Below, one piece after another: positions 1 to 9,093 of a stretch of DNA of 64,000 nt. Where the stretch lies: assembly GCA_963727465.1 (NCBI GenBank), contig CAVSGL010000012.1, positions 186,001-250,000 of the forward strand. The letters are read 5' to 3'. The notes beneath the pieces were generated by a model, which was not told where the DNA came from, did no database searches, and saw only the letters and a list, made by a program, of their open reading frames with translations. The position numbers and the translations under genes were made by a program. The DNA is from VRUE01 sp963727465. GTDB lineage: Bacteria > Actinomycetota > Thermoleophilia > Solirubrobacterales > 70-9. How positions within the stretch are numbered: position 1 is the stretch's first letter; the number at the start of each line of letters is the position of its first letter.

Positions 1-867
1 GCGATCGCGGCGGGGATCCCGCTGCTGGCCGTCGCCCGCCACGAGGCCTCGACCTCGATCGTCTCCACCGAGCTGCGCAGCACCGGGCGTCCGCACCTGC
101 TCGCCAACGCGGCGCTGGCCCTTGTCTCCTCGGCGATCGCCGCCGCCCTCTTCCTGCTCGTGCTGCTGCTGATCGAAGGCTGGCGGCTGAGCCCGATCGG
201 CGCCGCGATCGTCGTCTCGGCGATGCCGCTGGCGGCGCTGCTGGGCGCCCGCATCGGCCCCGGCGCCGGGAGCGAGCGGGCGCGGGCGGCGGCCGGGGCG
301 ATCCTGGTCGCCGGCGGGCTCGGCGGGCTGGCGCTGCTGCCCTCGGCAAACGTCGCCCTGACCCTGCCGCCGCAGCTGCTGGTCGGGGTCGGCCTGGCGC
401 TCGTGCTCTCGGCGCTGACCGAGACGGCCCTGCTGGGGCGGGCGCCGCAGGCGATCCACGGCGGCTGGACGATCTCCGCCCGCCACGCCGGTGTCGCGAT
501 CGGCCTGATCGTGCTGACCCCGGTCTTCACCGCGGACATCGCCCAGCAGCGCCGCGACGCGATCGGCGCCGGCACCGCGGTGGTGCTCGACGCCCGCGTC
601 GATCCGCTGCTCAAGCTCCAGCTCGCGCAGCGGCTCGAGGACCGCCTGGAAGGCGAGCGGGGCAAGGTGCCGACGATCGGCCCCGCGTTCGAGCCGCTGC
701 CGACCGACCCGGGCGATCGCGAAGACGTGCTCGTGCTGCGCGAAGAACTCCAGGACCAGCTCGACCGCGCCGCGACCCACGCCTTCAGTCCCTCCTTCGG
801 CGTCGGCGCGCTGCTTGGCCTGCTCGCCCTGATCCCGATCGGCCTGGCGCGAAGGGTGGATCTGTGA
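1..867 (+). CDS. MFS transporter, C-terminal part (5' end outside window)
   Basis: The reading frame is open from the first base and ends at the TGA at 865-867, so only about 288 C-terminal residues are present. It is hydrophobic, with several membrane helices (for example around bases 110-165 and 205-245, and a final one at 795-850 followed by ARRVDL). A long soluble, charged stretch (about bases 560-780, rich in Glu, Asp, Arg and Leu) separates the last two helices. This fits the second half of a DHA2-type MFS exporter with an extended loop. Substrate unknown. The stop overlaps the GTG of the next gene (GTGA), so the two are probably translated together. Confidence 0.7.
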   Translation, partial: AIAAGIPLLAVARHEASTSIVSTELRSTGRPHLLANAALALVSSAIAAALFLLVLLLIEGWRLSPIGAAIVVSAMPLAALLGARIGPGAGSERARAAAGAILVAGGLGGLALLPSANVALTLPPQLLVGVGLALVLSALTETALLGRAPQAIHGGWTISARHAGVAIGLIVLTPVFTADIAQQRRDAIGAGTAVVLDARVDPLLKLQLAQRLEDRLEGERGKVPTIGPAFEPLPTDPGDREDVLVLREELQDQLDRAATHAFSPSFGVGALLGLLALIPIGLARRVDL

Positions 868-1388
868 GTGCGCCGGGGAGGGGAGGGGTGCTCGTCGGCG
901 TGGCCGCCGTCGCCTCGCTGGCGCTCGTCTTCATCTACCTCGCCGCGGGCGGAGCCTCGTATGAGCCGGCCAAGGTCCAGGACCCCTGCAAGCCGCGGCC
1001 CTGGCGCGATCCGGAAGGCCTCGAGCAGCTCGCCGAACAGTTCTCGCTCTCGGCGCTCGACGGCGCCGCCTGCAAGCTCGGGGTCAGCCGCGAGACGCTG
1101 GCCCGGGCGCTTGCCACGCCGGCGTCGCGGGAACGCTTCCTCGGGCGCTACGGGATCGACGACGCCGAACTCGCCCGGGCGATCCGCGCCGGCCTGCTGC
1201 GCGCGGTCGACGACGCCGAACGGGCCGGCGCGCTCAACCCCCTCCTGGCCGCGCCCCTGCGCGCGACCCTGCGCCGGATCCCGCTCGACCAGGCGATCGA
1301 ACTGGTCCAGGACGCCCGCTCCCTGCTCGACAACTTCCAGGGCTTTTTAGGCCCAGCTGGAAATCTGCTCGAAGAATTCCTGCCTTGA
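864..1388 (+). CDS. Membrane-anchored protein of unknown function
   Basis: 174 residues. The GTG start overlaps the stop of the upstream transporter by four bases. One hydrophobic segment (about residues 9-28) acts as an uncleaved anchor or signal peptide. The rest is a soluble, alpha-helical domain rich in Ala, Leu and Arg, with two Cys near residues 42 and 69. I recognise no family. Coupling to an MFS gene suggests a transport accessory role, which is inference only. The same DNA read one frame over gives an Arg/Ser-rich product that is a shadow. Confidence 0.6.
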   Translation: MSAPGRGGVLVGVAAVASLALVFIYLAAGGASYEPAKVQDPCKPRPWRDPEGLEQLAEQFSLSALDGAACKLGVSRETLARALATPASRERFLGRYGIDDAELARAIRAGLLRAVDDAERAGALNPLLAAPLRATLRRIPLDQAIELVQDARSLLDNFQGFLGPAGNLLEEFLP

Positions 1389-1390
1389 AC

Positions 1391-1420
1391 GAGGACCCAT
1401 CCCGGTAGGGGTGGAACGTC
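1391..1420. terminator. Bidirectional hairpin between convergent genes
   Basis: AGGAC and GTCCT close an outer stem. CCATCCC and GGGGTGG (one G-U pair) form an inner stem around GGTA. A T-rich run follows. It lies exactly between the end of the plus-strand unknown gene and the end of the minus-strand XRE regulator. Confidence 0.6.
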
Positions 1421-1669
1421 CTATTTCTTGAACTGGAATTTCTGCTTTTTGACGTTCCAGCTGATGCCGGTGCAGAGTTCTTCCGGCGTCACGCCGAGGG
1501 CGCTGGAGAGCTTGATGATCGTGCCCAGGCGGGGCTCACGGCCGCCGCGCTCGAGCAGCGAGATCTCGGTGCGATGGAGGTCGCAGCGAAAGCCAAGCTC
1601 CTCCTGGGATACGTCTGCTTTCTGGCGCGCTTTGCGCAAGCTGATTGAGAAGCGGTCTCTTGGTTTCAT
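1421..1669 (-). CDS. XRE-family helix-turn-helix regulator
   Basis: 82 residues. A Cro/C1-type HTH fills almost the whole protein: SLRKARQKADVSQEELGF, then RTEISLLERGGREPRLGTI and a closing helix with LSSALGVTPEEL. There is no effector domain, so it is a minimal DNA-binding protein. The lysine-rich end (KKQKFQFKK) and a base composition lower in GC than the neighbours suggest possible acquisition. It is divergent from uvrB, with about 105 bases between the starts, so it could bind this shared region. That target is inference. Confidence 0.8.
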   Translation of the reverse strand: MKPRDRFSISLRKARQKADVSQEELGFRCDLHRTEISLLERGGREPRLGTIIKLSSALGVTPEELCTGISWNVKKQKFQFKK

Positions 1670-1762
1670 GGAGCGGAATTCTCTGTGTCAGATGACAGCG
1701 GTACTACAGACAAGATGGTTCAGACCGAAACTTGTGCGTTTATCCTACCTGCGACGGCCCGC

Positions 1763-1768
1763 TATGGT
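1763..1768 (+). promoter_or_regulatory. -10 box of leaderless uvrB
   Basis: TATGGT ends six bases before the GTG at 1775. A weak -35-like TTATCC lies 17 bases upstream (1740-1745). The spacing implies transcription starting at or next to the start codon. Confidence 0.55.
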
Positions 1769-1774
1769 CATCGG

Positions 1775-3832
1775 GTGCCTGAGTTCGAGCTGAACCCCGC
1801 CTACACGCCGACCGCCGACCAGCCGCAGGCGATCGCGGGGCTGGCCGAGGGCCTCGGTGCCGGCGAGCGCTTCCAGACGCTGCTCGGCGCCACCGGCACC
1901 GGCAAGACCTTCACGATGGCGGGGACGATCGCCGCGGTGCAGCGGCCGACCCTGGTGATCGCGCACAACAAGACGCTGGCGGCGCAGCTCTGCAACGAGT
2001 TCCGCGAGTTCTTCCCCGACAACGCGGTCGAGTACTTCGTCTCCTACTACGACTACTACCAGCCCGAGGCCTACGTCCCGGCGCAGGACCTCTACATCGA
2101 GAAGGACTCGTCGATCAACGACGAGATCGACCGCCTGCGCCACGCCGCCACGGCGGCCCTGTTCGCCCGCCGCGACACGATCATCGTCGCCTCGGTCTCG
2201 TGCATCTACGGCATCGGCTCGCCCCAGGTCTACAACGAAAAAATGCAGCTCTTCAAGCTCGGCGACCGGATAGACCGTGACGAGGTGCTGCGCAAGCTGG
2301 TCAAGATGCAGTACCAGCGCAACGACTCGGTGCTCGGCCGCGGCTCCTTCCGCGTGCGCGGCGAGGTGCTCGAGATCATGCCCTCCTACGCCGAGTCGGC
2401 CTACCGGATCGCCCTCTTCGGCGACGAGATCGAGTCCGTTCAGCACTTCGACCCGCTGACCGGGGAGATCTTCGACACGATCGACCACGTCTCCGTCTGG
2501 CCGGCCTCGCACTACGTGACCAGAGACGAGACGCTGGAGCGCGCCGTGGAGGAAGTCCGCGCCGAGCTGAACGCGCGCACCGCCGAGCTCGAGGGCGAAG
2601 GGAAGCAGCTCGAGGCGCACCGGCTGCGCCAGCGCACCGCCTACGACATCGAGATGCTGAAGGAGCTCGGCTTCACCTCGGGGATCGAGAACTACTCGCG
2701 CATCCTCGACGGCCGCCCGCCGGGCAGCCCGCCGCACACGCTGATCGACTACTTCCCCGACGACTTCGTCGTCTTCGTCGACGAGTCCCACCAGACGATC
2801 CCGCAGATCGGCGGCATGTACGAGGGGGACCGCTCGCGCAAGCAGACGCTGATCGACTACGGCTTCCGCCTGCCCTCGGCGATCGACAACCGGCCGCTCA
2901 AGTTCGACGAGTTCCTCGACCGGGTCGACCAGCTGGTGATGGTCTCGGCGACGCCCGGTCCGTTCGAGCGGGCCGAGTCCTCGCGCACGGTCGAGCAGAT
3001 CGTCCGCCCGACCGGGATCGTCGACCCCGAGATCGAGCTGCGCGAGACGAAGAACCAGATCGACGACCTGATGAACGAGATCAAACTGCGCGCCGAGGCC
3101 TCCGAGCGCGTGCTGGTCACGACGCTGACCAAGAAGATGGCCGAGGATCTGACCGAGTACCTGCTCGAGTACGGGGTGAAGGTGCGCTACCTGCACTCGG
3201 AGATCGACACGCTGGAACGGATCCAGATCGTGCGCGAGCTGCGGCTCGGCGAGTACGACGTGCTGGTCGGCGTCAACCTGCTGCGCGAGGGCCTCGACCT
3301 GCCCGAGGTCTCGCTGGTCGCGATCCTCGACGCCGACAAGGAGGGCTTCCTGCGCGGCGAGACCAGCCTCGTGCAGACGATCGGGCGGGCGGCGCGCAAC
3401 GTCAACGGGCGGGTGCTGATGTACGCGGACAGGGAGACCGACGCGATGCGGGCGGCGATGCGCGAGACCGACCGCCGCCGCGAGATCCAGCTCGCTTACA
3501 ACGAGGAGCACGGGATCACGCCGGAGACGGTGCGCAAGGGGATCTCCGAGATGGCCAGCTTCCTGGCGATGGAGGACCGGGCGCCGAAGCGCCGCCGCCG
3601 CAAGGCGAGCGGCGACTTCGCCGACCCCGCCGAGCTCGAGAAGACGATCGTCTCGCTGGAAGAGGAGATGCTGGCGGCGGCCGACGACCTGCGCTTCGAG
3701 CAGGCCGGTCGCCTGCGCGACGAGCTCAAGGAGCTGCGCAGGGACCTAGATGAACAATCCAAATTGGACGCACCCGCGGATGACACGTCTGGCGCGGCGA
3801 TTGGTCATCGATGGGATGACCGCCGGTCCTAG
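1775..3832 (+). CDS. uvrB: Excinuclease ABC subunit B
   Basis: UvrB loads onto damaged DNA with UvrA and recruits UvrC in nucleotide excision repair. 685 residues from the GTG at 1775, chosen because UvrB proteins begin just before the FxLxxxYxPxxDQPxAI block (here EFELNPAYTPTADQPQAI) and because a -10 box lies at leaderless spacing. The frame stays open upstream to an ATG at 1685, but those 30 residues do not look like UvrB. Visible: Walker A GATGTGKTFT, the tyrosine-rich beta-hairpin (YYDYYQPEAYVP), the helicase II motif VDESH, helicase motifs V/VI (GVNLLREGLDLPEVSLV, QTIGRAARN) and a C-terminal UVR helix pair (LEEEMLAAADDLRFEQAGRLRDEL cut short here as LRFEQAGRLRDEL). A tail of about 25 residues follows the UVR motif. 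It stands alone, with no uvrA or uvrC adjacent. Confidence 0.97.
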   Translation: MPEFELNPAYTPTADQPQAIAGLAEGLGAGERFQTLLGATGTGKTFTMAGTIAAVQRPTLVIAHNKTLAAQLCNEFREFFPDNAVEYFVSYYDYYQPEAYVPAQDLYIEKDSSINDEIDRLRHAATAALFARRDTIIVASVSCIYGIGSPQVYNEKMQLFKLGDRIDRDEVLRKLVKMQYQRNDSVLGRGSFRVRGEVLEIMPSYAESAYRIALFGDEIESVQHFDPLTGEIFDTIDHVSVWPASHYVTRDETLERAVEEVRAELNARTAELEGEGKQLEAHRLRQRTAYDIEMLKELGFTSGIENYSRILDGRPPGSPPHTLIDYFPDDFVVFVDESHQTIPQIGGMYEGDRSRKQTLIDYGFRLPSAIDNRPLKFDEFLDRVDQLVMVSATPGPFERAESSRTVEQIVRPTGIVDPEIELRETKNQIDDLMNEIKLRAEASERVLVTTLTKKMAEDLTEYLLEYGVKVRYLHSEIDTLERIQIVRELRLGEYDVLVGVNLLREGLDLPEVSLVAILDADKEGFLRGETSLVQTIGRAARNVNGRVLMYADRETDAMRAAMRETDRRREIQLAYNEEHGITPETVRKGISEMASFLAMEDRAPKRRRRKASGDFADPAELEKTIVSLEEEMLAAADDLRFEQAGRLRDELKELRRDLDEQSKLDAPADDTSGAAIGHRWDDRRS

Positions 3833-3844
3833 GCCTGCACATGC

Positions 3845-3850
3845 TAATGT
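3845..3850 (+). promoter_or_regulatory. -10 box of leaderless vapBC
   Basis: TAATGT lies six bases before the ATG at 3857. The sequence GCTAATGTATGCTCATGC around it contains repeated ATGC motifs that could bind the VapB dimer. Confidence 0.5.
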
Positions 3851-3856
3851 ATGCTC

Positions 3857-4102
3857 ATGCTTGAGCATCGACTTCAGATCCTGCTGGATGATGAGCGCCA
3901 CGCGCGGATCACGTCGGTTGCGCGCGAACGCGGCGTGTCCGTTGCGACCGTCGTACGTGAGGCGATCGACCGCGGGGTGGCTGATCCGGAGGACCGGCGG
4001 CGGGCTGCCGGGCGACGCCTCCTTGCGGCCCCCGACATGCCGGTGCCCGGGCCGGACGAGCTGCGCGACGAGCTCGATGCGCTGCGCGCCCGCCGCGCAT
4101 GA
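3857..4102 (+). CDS. VapB-type antitoxin (ribbon-helix-helix)
   Basis: 81 residues. The N-terminal third reads as a ribbon-helix-helix DNA-binding unit (RLQILLDDERHARITSVARE, then RGVSVATVVREAI). The C-terminal part (PDMPVPGPDELRDELDALRA) would wrap the toxin. In this class the antitoxin neutralises a PIN-domain RNase and represses its own operon. The ATG at 3857 fits a TAATGT box six bases upstream better than the in-frame ATG at 3851. The end overlaps the next gene in an ATGA, the usual coupling for such pairs. It lies 24 bases after uvrB. Confidence 0.85.
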   Translation: MLEHRLQILLDDERHARITSVARERGVSVATVVREAIDRGVADPEDRRRAAGRRLLAAPDMPVPGPDELRDELDALRARRA

Positions 4103-4533
4103 TCGTCCTCGACACCACGGTTCTGGTCTACGCCAAGGGCGCGGATCACCCGTATCGCGACCCCTGCCGGAAGCTGGTGGGCCTGATCGCCGCAGGGGAG
4201 ATCGACGCAACGACCTCGGTCGAGGCGATCCAGGAGTTCGTCCACGTTCGCGCGAAGCGGCGCAGCCGCCAGGACGCGGCGGAGATCGGTCGTGACTATG
4301 CGGACCTGCTCTCACCGCTGCTCGACGTCACTCGCGATGACCTGCGCAAGGGCCTTGCCCTTTTCGAACGCGGCGAGAAGCTCGGTGCTTTCGACGCCGT
4401 GCTGGCCGCCGCCGCGATGGCCAGGGGCGCGGACGCCCTGGTCTCCGCGGACACCGACTTCGCCGCAGTCGAGGGCCTGACGCATGTGATGCCGGATGCG
4501 GCGGGAGTCGAGAGCCTGCCGACGGTCGGCTGA
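4099..4533 (+). CDS. VapC-type PIN-domain ribonuclease toxin
   Basis: 144 residues. A PIN domain spans the full length: the first acidic residue in IVLDTTVLVYA (D5), a mid-protein Glu in TTSVEAIQEFVH, then GAFDAVLAAAA and the final acidic cluster SADTDF. In known VapC proteins these residues bind Mg2+ and cut RNA, often tRNA. Translation is coupled to the antitoxin by ATGA. All catalytic positions are present, so the toxin looks intact. Its target cannot be told from sequence. Confidence 0.88.
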   Translation: MIVLDTTVLVYAKGADHPYRDPCRKLVGLIAAGEIDATTSVEAIQEFVHVRAKRRSRQDAAEIGRDYADLLSPLLDVTRDDLRKGLALFERGEKLGAFDAVLAAAAMARGADALVSADTDFAAVEGLTHVMPDAAGVESLPTVG

Positions 4534-5184
4534 TCAGGCCGCGCCCTCGAGGAAGCGCAGGACCGCCAGCACGCGGCGGTGGTCCTCGGAGCTGGCGGGC
4601 AGGTCGAGCTTGGCGAAGATCGCGGTGACGTGCTTCTCGACGGCGCGTTCGGTGACCACCAGCTCGGCGGCGATCGCGGCGTTGGTGCGGCCCTCGGCCA
4701 TCAGGCCGAGGACCTCGCGCTCGCGCGGGGTGAGCGCGGCCAGGGGGTCGTCGCGGCGGCTGCGGCCGAGCATCTCCGAGACGACCTCGGGGTCGAGCAC
4801 CGAGCCGCCGCCGCCGACGCGGCGCACGGCGTCGGCGAGGGCGTCGGCGTCGGCGACGCGGTCCTTGAGCAGGTAGCCGAGCCCCTCGGCGCTCTCGGCC
4901 AGCAGCTCGCTGGCGTAGGCGGCCTCGACGTACTGGGAGAGCACCAGCACCGAGACCCCGGGCAGCTCGGCGCGGATCTCCTGCGCGGCGCGCAGACCCT
5001 CGTCGGTGTGGGTCGGCGGCATCCGCACGTCGACCACGGCGACGTCGGGCCTGTGGGCGCGCACCTTGCGCAGCAGCTCCTCGGCGTCGCCGGCCTGGCC
5101 GACGACCTCGAGCCCGGCGTCCTCGAGCAGCCTGACGACGCCCTCGCGGAGCAGGGTCGAGTCGTCGGCGACCACGACACGCAT
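4534..5184 (-). CDS. NarL/LuxR-family response regulator
   Basis: 216 residues. The receiver domain has acidic D7-D8, phospho-acceptor D52 in VAVVDVRMPP and the conserved Lys in GYLLKD. The C-terminal LuxR-type HTH begins LTPREREVLGLMAEGRTNAAIAAEL and ends in ERAVEKHVTAIFAKL. It lies 17 bases after the histidine kinase gene on the same strand, so the two form a pair. The likely target is the divergent MMPL exporter gene or the system's own operon (inference). Confidence 0.93.
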   Translation of the reverse strand: MRVVVADDSTLLREGVVRLLEDAGLEVVGQAGDAEELLRKVRAHRPDVAVVDVRMPPTHTDEGLRAAQEIRAELPGVSVLVLSQYVEAAYASELLAESAEGLGYLLKDRVADADALADAVRRVGGGGSVLDPEVVSEMLGRSRRDDPLAALTPREREVLGLMAEGRTNAAIAAELVVTERAVEKHVTAIFAKLDLPASSEDHRRVLAVLRFLEGAA

Positions 5185-5201
5185 AGGGGGAAGCTAGCCG
5201 C

Positions 5202-6683
5202 TCAGGCGGCGAGCGGGATGCGGGCGCGCACGGTCGTGCCCTCGCCGGCCGGGCTGCTGACCGCGAGCTCGCCGTCGAGCGCGCTGACGCGGTCGCCGAG
5301 CCCGCGCAGCCCGGTGCCGGCGGCCGGGTTGGCGCCGCCGACGCCGTCGTCGCGCACCTCGATCTCGACCGCGCCGTCGACGCGCTCCACGCGCACCGCG
5401 GCGGAATCGGCCCGGGCGTAGCGGGCGACGTTGGTCAGCGCCTCGGCGATCACGAAGTAGGTGGCGGACTCGACCGCGGCGGGCAGGCGCTCGGCCGGGG
5501 TCTCGACGATCTCGACCGGGACCGGCGAGCGGCCGGCGAGGCCGCTCAGGGCCGCGGCGAGCCCGCGGTCGGTGAGCACGGCGGGGTGGATGCCGCGGGC
5601 CAGCTCGCGCAGCTCGCCGGTCGCCTCGGAGAGCTCGCGCATCGCCTCGTCGAGCAGCTCGCCGCTCAGCCGCGAGTCGGACTCGAGCTTGCCGCGGGCG
5701 AGGCGCAGGGTCATGTTGACCGCCATCAGCCGCTGCTGGGCGCCGTCGTGGAGATCGCGCTCGACCCGGCGGCGCTCCTCGTAGCCGGCGGCGACGATCC
5801 GCGCGCGCGAGGCGTGCAGCTCCTCGACCTTGGCCCGCAGCTCCGCCGTCAGCTGCTCGTTCTCGGCGCTCAGCGCCGTGCGGATTTCCTCGTCGCGGCC
5901 GATCCGCGAGCGCAGCAGGCCGACCAGGAAGGCGAAGGGCAGGCAGGCGAAGGCGGCGACCCCGGCGACGAAGGCTGCCGTCTCGGCCGCGTCGGAGATC
6001 CCGAGCTGACCGACGATCAGCTCCAGGAAGAGGAAGAGGAAGGCGAGGCCGCCGGTGGCGATCACCGGCGTGAGCGCGCGGCGCTCGGTGCTGTCGCTGC
6101 GACGCCAGCGCCGGTAGAGCAGGACGATCGTCGCCCCCACCAGCGGGATCGCGATCAGCCCCTGGGCCGCGCTGATCGCTTCTGCGAGCGCCTCGTGGCC
6201 GCCGATCTGGATCGGGTTGGCGGGGCAGCCTTCGCAGCCTTCCCGCTCCGGTTCGGCGAAGAGCGCCCAGGCCAGCTGCATGACCGTGGTGACGAAGTAG
6301 GCGGCGGCGACCAGCAGCTTCTGTAGTCGCGTCTCCAGGCGGCCGCTGGGGAAGCTGACCAGGAGATGGATCAGGATCGCGTAGGGGAGCGCCGACCCCA
6401 CGTAGCCGATCAGGAAGACGACCGCGCTGTTGGAGGAGGCGAGGGCCTGGAAGAACCAGGTGAAGCCGACCGCGGTCAGCAGCGGCCCGATGTTGCTGCG
6501 GGGCCGCCGGTACCAGGCGTAGAGGCCGGTGCCGGCGAAGCCCCAGCCGGCGAGCGGGATCAGCGTCGCCGCCAGCCCGCGCGTGTCGGTGTGGTCGCTG
6601 GTGAGGATGAGGACGATCGAGCCGGCGCCGAGCGCCAGCGCCAGCCCCGCGAGGCCGAGCAGGGCGCGGCGCAGGGCGGTCAT
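5202..6683 (-). CDS. Sensor histidine kinase (HisKA_3 type)
   Basis: 493 residues. The N-terminal half carries about eight membrane helices, with an extracytoplasmic loop containing two close Cys (EGCEGC) that may form a disulfide or metal/redox site. A coiled-coil linker rich in Glu and Arg (about residues 260-300) leads to the dimerisation/phospho-acceptor helix with H312 in VERDLHDGAQQRL. The HATPase_c domain shows the N box EALTNVARYA and the G boxes DDGVGG and GTGLRGLGDR. It phosphorylates the downstream response regulator. The signal is probably sensed within the membrane, as for DesK/LiaS-like kinases (family knowledge). Confidence 0.93.
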   Translation of the reverse strand: MTALRRALLGLAGLALALGAGSIVLILTSDHTDTRGLAATLIPLAGWGFAGTGLYAWYRRPRSNIGPLLTAVGFTWFFQALASSNSAVVFLIGYVGSALPYAILIHLLVSFPSGRLETRLQKLLVAAAYFVTTVMQLAWALFAEPEREGCEGCPANPIQIGGHEALAEAISAAQGLIAIPLVGATIVLLYRRWRRSDSTERRALTPVIATGGLAFLFLFLELIVGQLGISDAAETAAFVAGVAAFACLPFAFLVGLLRSRIGRDEEIRTALSAENEQLTAELRAKVEELHASRARIVAAGYEERRRVERDLHDGAQQRLMAVNMTLRLARGKLESDSRLSGELLDEAMRELSEATGELRELARGIHPAVLTDRGLAAALSGLAGRSPVPVEIVETPAERLPAAVESATYFVIAEALTNVARYARADSAAVRVERVDGAVEIEVRDDGVGGANPAAGTGLRGLGDRVSALDGELAVSSPAGEGTTVRARIPLAA

Positions 6684-6879
6684 GCGGCGTTCCGGGGCGG
6701 GATCGGCATGGCTCGATTGTCCTCGATCGGCGCGCCCCGCAGGGTACGGCTAACCCCCCCTCTGCGCGGTGCAGGCCGCACCTGGGGACGCCTGCCAGCC
6801 GCATTGGAACGCCCCCTCCGCGCTGGGAGCCTGGATGCGTCAGATGCAGGTCGCGTCCAACCCCTCCGAAAGGAACCCA
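6684..6879. promoter_or_regulatory. Divergent control region, kinase operon and MMPL gene
   Basis: 196 bases between two divergent starts. A GAAAGGA ribosome binding site (6868-6874) precedes the ATG at 6880. I see no strong sigma-A hexamers. It is the obvious place for the response regulator to bind. Confidence 0.4.
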
Positions 6880-9072
6880 ATGCACGCCAAGAGCAACATC
6901 GCAGCACGCGCCGCCCGCTGGAGCACCGCGCACCGCAGGATCGCGATCTTCGGCTGGCTCGCCTTCGTCGTCCTCTCCGTCCTCGTCGGCGGCGCCGTGG
7001 GGCAGAGGACCCTGAGCAACGCCGAAGCCGTGCCGGGCGAGGCCGGGCGGGCCGAGGTGGCGATCGAACGCTCCCACCTCGATCCCAACTTCGAGCAGGT
7101 GCTGATCCAGAGCAGGAGCCTGAAGGTGGACGACCCCGCCTTCGAGGCGGCCGTTGCGGACACGGCCGGCCGCCTGCGGGCGCTGCCCTCGGTGACCGCG
7201 CTCAGCTCGCCCTCCGAGGGCGGCGGCCGGGTCTCCGCGGACGGCCACTCGGCGCTGATCGAATTCCAGATCCCCGGCGACGCCGAAGCGGCCGAAGCGA
7301 AGGTCGGCGCCGGCCTCGCCGCGACCGCGGCGGCGCAGCGCGCCCATCCCGGGCTGCGGATCGAGCAGTTCGGCGGCGTCAGCGCCAACAAGGCGCTGGA
7401 AGCGGTCTTCAACGAGGACCTGAAGAAGGCGGAGACCACCTCGCTGCCGATCACCCTGATCGTCCTCGTGCTCGCCTTCGGCGCCCTGGTCGCGGCGCTG
7501 GTGCCGCTGCTGATCGCCTTCTCGGCCGTGCTGGCGACGGTCTCGCTGCTGGCGATCCCCAGCCAGCTGGTGCCGATGGACCCGAACGTCTCCTCGGTCG
7601 TCGTCCTGGTCGGGCTCGCCGTCGGCGTCGACTACTCGCTCTTCTACCTGCGCCGCGAGCGCGAGGAGCGGCGAGCCGGGCGCTCGGCGGAGGCGGCCCT
7701 GAGCGCCGCCGCGGCGACCTCCGGCCGGGCCGTGCTCGTCTCCGGCGCGACCGTGATCGCCTCGATGGCCGGGATGCTGCTCAGCGGCGACCCGACCTTC
7801 ACCTCGTTCGCGGTCGGGACGATGACCGTCGTCGCGGTGGCGATGTTCGCCTCGCTCACCGTGCTGCCGGCGGTTCTCTCCAAGCTCGGCGACAGAGTCG
7901 ACAGGGGGCGGATCCCCTTCCTCGGCCGCCTGCGCGAGCGGCGCGGCGGCAGGTCCGTCTGGGGGTCGGTCGTCGACGGCGTGATGCGGCGGCCGGTCGT
8001 CTCCCTGATCGCCTCCGCCGGGCTGCTGGTCGCTCTCGCCGTGCCCGCGTTCGGCATGAACCTGGTCGTCAGCAGCTCCGACGACCTGCCGCGCGAGATC
8101 CCGGTCGTGCAGACCTTCGACCGCGTCAGCGCCGCCTTCCCGGGCGAGGCCGCCGGCTCGCGGGTGGTGGTCGAAGCCGACGACGTGAGCGACGGCCCGG
8201 TCGCCGCCGCGATCGGCGACCTGCGGCGGCGGGCGGAGCACAGCCCGCGGGTGGTCAACGGGCCGGTCACGGTGGAACGCAGCGATGACGGGACGGTGGC
8301 CGCGATCGAGCTGCCGACCGTCGGCAAGGGCAGCGACGCCGCGGCGACCGCGGCGCTGGGGGCGATCCGCGAGCGGCTCGTCCCGGCGGCGTTCTCCGGC
8401 GTTCCGGGAGCGCAGGTCAACGTCACCGGCGAGGCCGCCCAGTCGAAGGACTTCGGCGACCTGGTGGCCCAGCGGCTGCCGCTGGTCTTCGCCTTCGTCC
8501 TCGGCCTGGCCTTTCTGCTGCTGCTGGTCACCTTCCGCTCGATCGTCGTGCCGATCAAGGCGATCGTCCTCAACCTGCTCTCCGTCGGCGCCGCCTACGG
8601 GGTGCTGGTGCTGGTCTTCCAGGACGGCCTGGGGGAGTCGCTGCTCGGCTTCCACTCCAACGGCGGCGTCAGCTCCTGGCTGCCGCTGTTCCTGTTCGTG
8701 ATCCTCTTCGGCCTCTCGATGGACTACCACGTGCTGATCCTCAGCCGTGTGCGCGAGAACGTCGACCGGGGGATGAGCAGCGACGAGGCGGTCAGCCGGG
8801 GCATCGGGGCGACGGCGGGGACGGTGACGAGCGCGGCGGCGGTGATGGTCGCGGTCTTCTCGATCTTCGCCACCCTGAGTATCGTCGACATGAAGGAGAT
8901 GGGGGTCGGCCTCGCCGTCGCGGTCCTGATCGACGCGACGATCGTCCGCGCGGTCCTGCTGCCGGCGGCGATGAAGCTGCTCGGCGAGCGCAACTGGTAC
9001 CTGCCCAGCGGGCTCAGCTGGCTGCCGCGGGTGCGCCACGCCGACCCCGAGGCCGAGCCGGCTCAGGCCTGA
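6880..9072 (+). CDS. MMPL-family RND exporter
   Basis: 730 residues from the ATG at 6880, chosen for its GAAAGGA ribosome binding site. The open frame continues upstream without one. Layout is the RND duplication: TM1 (about residues 15-40), an external domain, five TMs (VLVGLAVGVDYSLFYLRRERE is the key TM4-like helix, quoted only in part), then a second external domain and a second TM bundle containing FGLSMDYHVLILSRVRE. The paired GLAVGVDYS and GLSMDYH motifs hold the proton-relay Asp-Tyr pairs of MmpL proteins. Substrates of the family include lipids, peptides and drugs. The divergent two-component system points to induced export in envelope stress (inference). Confidence 0.92.
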   Translation: MHAKSNIAARAARWSTAHRRIAIFGWLAFVVLSVLVGGAVGQRTLSNAEAVPGEAGRAEVAIERSHLDPNFEQVLIQSRSLKVDDPAFEAAVADTAGRLRALPSVTALSSPSEGGGRVSADGHSALIEFQIPGDAEAAEAKVGAGLAATAAAQRAHPGLRIEQFGGVSANKALEAVFNEDLKKAETTSLPITLIVLVLAFGALVAALVPLLIAFSAVLATVSLLAIPSQLVPMDPNVSSVVVLVGLAVGVDYSLFYLRREREERRAGRSAEAALSAAAATSGRAVLVSGATVIASMAGMLLSGDPTFTSFAVGTMTVVAVAMFASLTVLPAVLSKLGDRVDRGRIPFLGRLRERRGGRSVWGSVVDGVMRRPVVSLIASAGLLVALAVPAFGMNLVVSSSDDLPREIPVVQTFDRVSAAFPGEAAGSRVVVEADDVSDGPVAAAIGDLRRRAEHSPRVVNGPVTVERSDDGTVAAIELPTVGKGSDAAATAALGAIRERLVPAAFSGVPGAQVNVTGEAAQSKDFGDLVAQRLPLVFAFVLGLAFLLLLVTFRSIVVPIKAIVLNLLSVGAAYGVLVLVFQDGLGESLLGFHSNGGVSSWLPLFLFVILFGLSMDYHVLILSRVRENVDRGMSSDEAVSRGIGATAGTVTSAAAVMVAVFSIFATLSIVDMKEMGVGLAVAVLIDATIVRAVLLPAAMKLLGERNWYLPSGLSWLPRVRHADPEAEPAQA

Positions 9073-9093
9073 CCGCACCGCCCCGGCCGAACC

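Noticed and set aside
868..1350. Arg/Ser-rich frame within 864-1388
   Set aside because: Shadow of the coupled gene one frame over, with unnatural composition.
5194..9078. A 1294-codon minus-strand frame antisense to the MMPL gene, and the 588-codon frame antisense to uvrB
   Set aside because: Low-complexity Arg/Ala/Asp/His products antisense to genes with clear motifs: codon-bias shadows in high-GC DNA.
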